54,845 bases of DNA from an uncultured Chryseobacterium sp. (GTDB lineage Bacteria; Bacteroidota; Bacteroidia; Flavobacteriales; Weeksellaceae). Under the pieces are notes generated by a model. It was given only the letters and a program-made list of their open reading frames with translations, had not been told where the DNA came from and made no database searches. Numbering within the stretch: the stretch's first letter is position 1; every line of letters begins with the position of its first letter. The stretch spans positions 1 through 54,845 of the forward strand of contig CAJYGB010000011.1 of assembly GCA_913774355.1 (NCBI GenBank), written 5' to 3'. A program made the translations under genes and the position numbers. Below are positions 51,995 through 54,845 of the stretch, piece after piece.

Positions 51995-53428
51995 TCCACA
52001 CCAAGCCCGGAACAGGATTTATTTTTACCCGGAACTTATGAAAATCGCAACCCGGACCGCGTTGATGTACGCACTGATTACCGCAGGCATCCTCTTCGTT
52101 TTTGCCTACGTCCTCTATTTTGTTTCCGAAAAAAACAGGAACGATGAATTCAATGATCGCCTGGGTTATAAAATTATCTGGAGAGCAGAATTTATCTTTG
52201 ATGCCAATATAGACGGCAATAAAATAAAAAAGCTTCATGAACGGAACAAAAAGATGCTGAACGAAGCCGACATCAGCGTGTATAACAGCAAAAAAGAACT
52301 GATCTTTACCGACATCAGGCCCAGCTCAAAAAATATGTATTATCTTGATCAGCTCATTAAGACAAAAAAAGACAAGTTGACCTGGCAACGCGGAAACCGC
52401 CAATATATGGCATTCCGGTATGAATTTAACGGCGATAATTTTTACATTATCGGAAGCGCCGTTGACGTAACCGGACTGGCCCACATTAAAGAATTCAGGA
52501 ATGATATTATTGTGGTTTATATTATCTCCGTTCTCATTATTTTCGTCATCGGTTTCCTGTTTCCTACTATACCCTAAAGCCTTTAAAAGACATTATTGTT
52601 CAGATCCGCGATATTTCAGAGCATAACCTTCACAAAAGACTGGTGGTTCCCAAAGCGAAAGATGAAATTTATGAGCTTACCGAAACGTTTAATTCCACTT
52701 TTAACCGGCCGGAAAAATCCTTCAGCAACCACCGCCAGTTTGTAACGACGATCTCCCATGAATTCCGAACCCCGCTTTCCACTTTGATTGCCGAGCTGGA
52801 ACTTGCCAAAGAACTGAATGTCACCCTGGATGATTATAAGATTTCCATCAACAATGCCCTGCAGGATGCGACCCATGCCTCACAGCTTTCTTCCGCCCTG
52901 CTGGATTTTGCCCGGGCCAGCTATGATGCTTCCCAGATCAGCTTTACCGATCTCCGGGTAGATGAAATCTTGGCCGATGCCAAAGTGGATCTGCTCCAAA
53001 AGAACCAGGATTACAGAATCGGCATTCATTATATGGATAACATGGCCGATAAGGACGAAAGCAATTACGATTTCTATGGAAATCCTTATCTGCTGCAGGT
53101 TGCCTTTCTTAACCTGATGGAAAATGCCTGTAAATATTCAGCAGACAGAAGCTGCAGGGTGGAAATTGAAGTTCACGGCAAGACCCTGGAGATCCGTTTT
53201 ATCGACCACGGGATCGGAATTGATGAAAAAGACCGGGATAAAATTTTCGATCTTTTTTACCGCGGAGCCAATAAACATGATGAAAAAGGAAACGGAATCG
53301 GTTTATCCATCGTCAAAAGAATCATTGAAATGCATCATGGCAGCATCCTGCTGACCTCAGCACCCGGCGAAGGAAGTGTTTTCCAGGTGCGGTTCTGCTC
53401 CGACAATAAAAAAAGCAGCCTTACGTAA
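51984..53428 (+). pseudogene. Sensor histidine kinase, frameshifted after the second membrane segment
   Basis: The first part has membrane segments near residues 31-48 and 173-190 and a short periplasmic loop. After IGFLF at 52562 the frame runs into TAA at 52575. A single missing T would restore SYYTLKPLKDIIVQIRDISEHNL, the HAMP-like linker. The second part has the phospho-acceptor ISHEFRTPLSTLI, N box NLMENACKYS, DHGIGI and GNGIGLSIVKRI, all intact. A Pro replaces the usual Leu in FNRPEKSF just before the dimerisation helix, which may be further decay. The ATG at 51984 overlaps the regulator's restored end by 11 bp; 52038 is another start. Confidence 0.8.
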
Positions 53429-53440
53429 GACTGCTTTTTC
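53410..53440. terminator. Bidirectional terminator containing the kinase stop codon
   Basis: AAAAAGCAG (53410-53418) and CTGCTTTTT (53431-53439) pair, and the inner CTTACGTAAG extends the stem. It lies between convergent genes. Confidence 0.85.
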
Positions 53441-53458
53441 TGTTTTTATCCTGTTGTT

Positions 53459-54214
53459 TTATGCCTTCAGCCATTCCGATTTGGAAAGGTAGTTCTGATC
53501 AGGGTAATAGATGAAAAGAAGGTTTCTTCCTTTGATCGTATTGATGATCGGTTGGGTAAGATCCCTCGGCACCGCAGGGCATCCCCAGCTTCTCCCGATT
53601 CTTTTGTGCATTGCGGCAAACGATTCGCTTACGTAATCGGCCCCATGCATCACGATGGCTCTTTTATAAGCCGCATCGTTAAAACCTTTGTCCATTCCCA
53701 ACAGTTTCAGAGAATAGCCGTTGTCCCCCTGGTAAGTAGCATCCGTGATATAAAATCCTAAGCTGCTCTGCAACGAACTTTCCGTGTTAGAAAAATTCGT
53801 CGCAAACTCATCGCCTGTATTTTTACCGTGCGCTACCAAAGAATTGAACAGGACTTTCTTCTCGTTCATGTCGATTACCCAAAGTCTTTTGGTATTGGAA
53901 GACATAGAAAAATCGCATACCGTAAGAAGATGTGAATCCTGATTTAATAACCCGGCTTTCTTCAGGTTTTCAAACCCGGTCATCGCTTTAAAGAAAACTT
54001 CTTCGTTAAGTTCATGCCCAGCTTCAAAGGGGATTGATTTGTAAAGTTCTTCGGATGAAGACATTGTGCTTTCTGCTTTTGCAGATTTCATGCCGGCTGT
54101 TTTCTCGGTCTTTTTTGAATTGATCCCATTCCCTGCAACAGCCTTCTCAGGGGATAGGTAGAATGAGGTTGTAACCACATAAACAATACTTAATAAGCTA
54201 TAAATTCCTTTCAT
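53459..54214 (-). CDS. Exported murein L,D-transpeptidase catalytic domain family protein
   Basis: The product is 251 aa. A signal or membrane anchor (1-25) is followed by a low-complexity Lys/Ser/Ala stretch to about 55. The catalytic domain has TVCDFSMSSNTKRLWVIDMNEKKVLFNSLVAHGKNTG (about 98-134), then AIVMHGADYVSES near 188-200 and GRSWGCPAVP near 208-217 with the nucleophilic Cys. The family is built like L,D-transpeptidases that cross-link peptidoglycan, but its members are mostly uncharacterised, so a peptidase role is also possible. It is transcribed alone. Confidence 0.85.
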   Translation of the reverse strand: MKGIYSLLSIVYVVTTSFYLSPEKAVAGNGINSKKTEKTAGMKSAKAESTMSSSEELYKSIPFEAGHELNEEVFFKAMTGFENLKKAGLLNQDSHLLTVCDFSMSSNTKRLWVIDMNEKKVLFNSLVAHGKNTGDEFATNFSNTESSLQSSLGFYITDATYQGDNGYSLKLLGMDKGFNDAAYKRAIVMHGADYVSESFAAMHKRIGRSWGCPAVPRDLTQPIINTIKGRNLLFIYYPDQNYLSKSEWLKA

Positions 54215-54344
54215 TCAGATATTATGTTAAATACAATTGCGAGAGCAAATGTATAAAACATAACGGGACATCCCTTATAATCTTATAAAGTTTAACGCTA
54301 TTTAAGAAAATTTAACGCACTGATTTATAGAATCAAACCAGTGT

Positions 54345-54788
54345 TTAATTTTGAGTATCCGGAATAAATTCCAGACTGACAGAGTTCATACAATACCTTA
54401 ATCCGGTAGGTCTCGGTCCGTCATCGAAAACATGTCCCAAGTGGGAATCACACCTTTTGCATAGTACTTCTACCCTTTCCATTCCAAAAGCTGTATCCCT
54501 TTTGTAATAAACCCCTTCTTCATCTGCCTCAAAGAAACTCGGCCAACCGCAGCTGCTTGAGAACTTGGCATCTGAACGGAACAAATGGTTGCCACATACT
54601 GCACAATAGTATTCGCCTAATTCGTCGAATTCATTGTACTTTCCCGTAAAAGGACGCTCTGTAGAAGCTTCCTTGGAAATCGCATACAGATCAGAGGAAA
54701 GATACTTTCTCCATTCTTCATTAGGAATATCCAGTTTTGAACGATCTGTCCGGGAATAGTATGGATTGTTTTTTGCTTCGTGTTCCAT
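54345..54788 (-). CDS. msrB: Peptide-methionine (R)-S-oxide reductase
   Basis: The product is 147 aa with no signal, so it is cytoplasmic. Zinc is held by CAVC near 60-63 and CKRC near 109-112. The substrate pocket SSSCGWPSFF (about 76-85) and HLGHVFDDGP are present, and the catalytic Cys is in LRYCMNSVSLEF near 132. It repairs methionine-R-sulfoxide in proteins, using thioredoxin. Length and motifs are those of a normal single-domain MsrB. Its promoter should lie at the right edge of the window. Confidence 0.95.
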   Translation of the reverse strand: MEHEAKNNPYYSRTDRSKLDIPNEEWRKYLSSDLYAISKEASTERPFTGKYNEFDELGEYYCAVCGNHLFRSDAKFSSSCGWPSFFEADEEGVYYKRDTAFGMERVEVLCKRCDSHLGHVFDDGPRPTGLRYCMNSVSLEFIPDTQN

Positions 54789-54845
54789 GTAATCGTTTAA
54801 TGATTGGATAACAGCTAAAATTGAACCATAATAGATAAAATTTTT

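Overview
The window is a chromosomal segment of a Bacteroidota bacterium of the Flavobacteriia, most likely Chryseobacterium or a close relative. The support is the protein content (type IX secretion C-terminal sorting domains, a PNGase F-like secreted protein, DUF4271/DUF4293/DUF4296/DUF5689 families, a Rho with a large Q/N-rich insert) and the promoters, which follow the Bacteroidota TTG-n19-TAnnTTTG pattern instead of the E. coli sigma-70 one. Genus is an inference; no rRNA or tRNA gene is present.

Left part (1-9500): the window opens inside an IS630-type element that has inserted into a decayed IS5-type element. A secreted-nuclease / TonB-dependent receptor / DUF5689 lipoprotein locus follows, probably for using extracellular nucleic acid or phosphate. 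Next is an insertion-sequence graveyard: a 228-bp deletion derivative of an IS630 element sitting in an IS5 remnant, then a decayed ISAs1 element with intact ends.

9500-16250 is an accessory surface-protein island: three tail-fibre-like adhesins sharing a 330-bp 3' cassette, interleaved with two proteins exported by the type IX system that share a 207-bp sorting cassette.

16250-40400 is mostly core genome: superoxide dismutase, rho, a DUF4293 protein, an M28 peptidase, an MsbA-like exporter, a PNGase F-like protein, phospholipid synthesis (LUD protein-cdsA-psd), rsfS-ftsH, birA, a glycosyltransferase-DUF4296-tgt-lptF operon, DUF4271, hemD, an oligopeptidase B operon and an RprXY-like two-component system.

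40400-44250 is the most distinctive locus. It holds a lipoprotein with three His/Cys repeats and a surface-export signal, a small Cys-rich exported protein, and a TonB-dependent receptor carrying two heavy-metal-associated domains at its N terminus. I infer a copper (or similar soft metal) capture and uptake system.

44250-54845 holds an AraC regulator with an OsmC protein, a TetR-thioesterase-fabF operon under a perfect palindromic operator, a porin-Dabb-cupin operon facing a two-component system in which both genes carry single-base frameshifts (with an 11-bp-periodic operator between them), an L,D-transpeptidase-like protein and msrB. Intergenic spaces carry dispersed repeats: a GGCTTTAGCC palindrome cluster, a 29-nt repeat found twice, and a 165-bp element with perfect 12-bp terminal inverted repeats.
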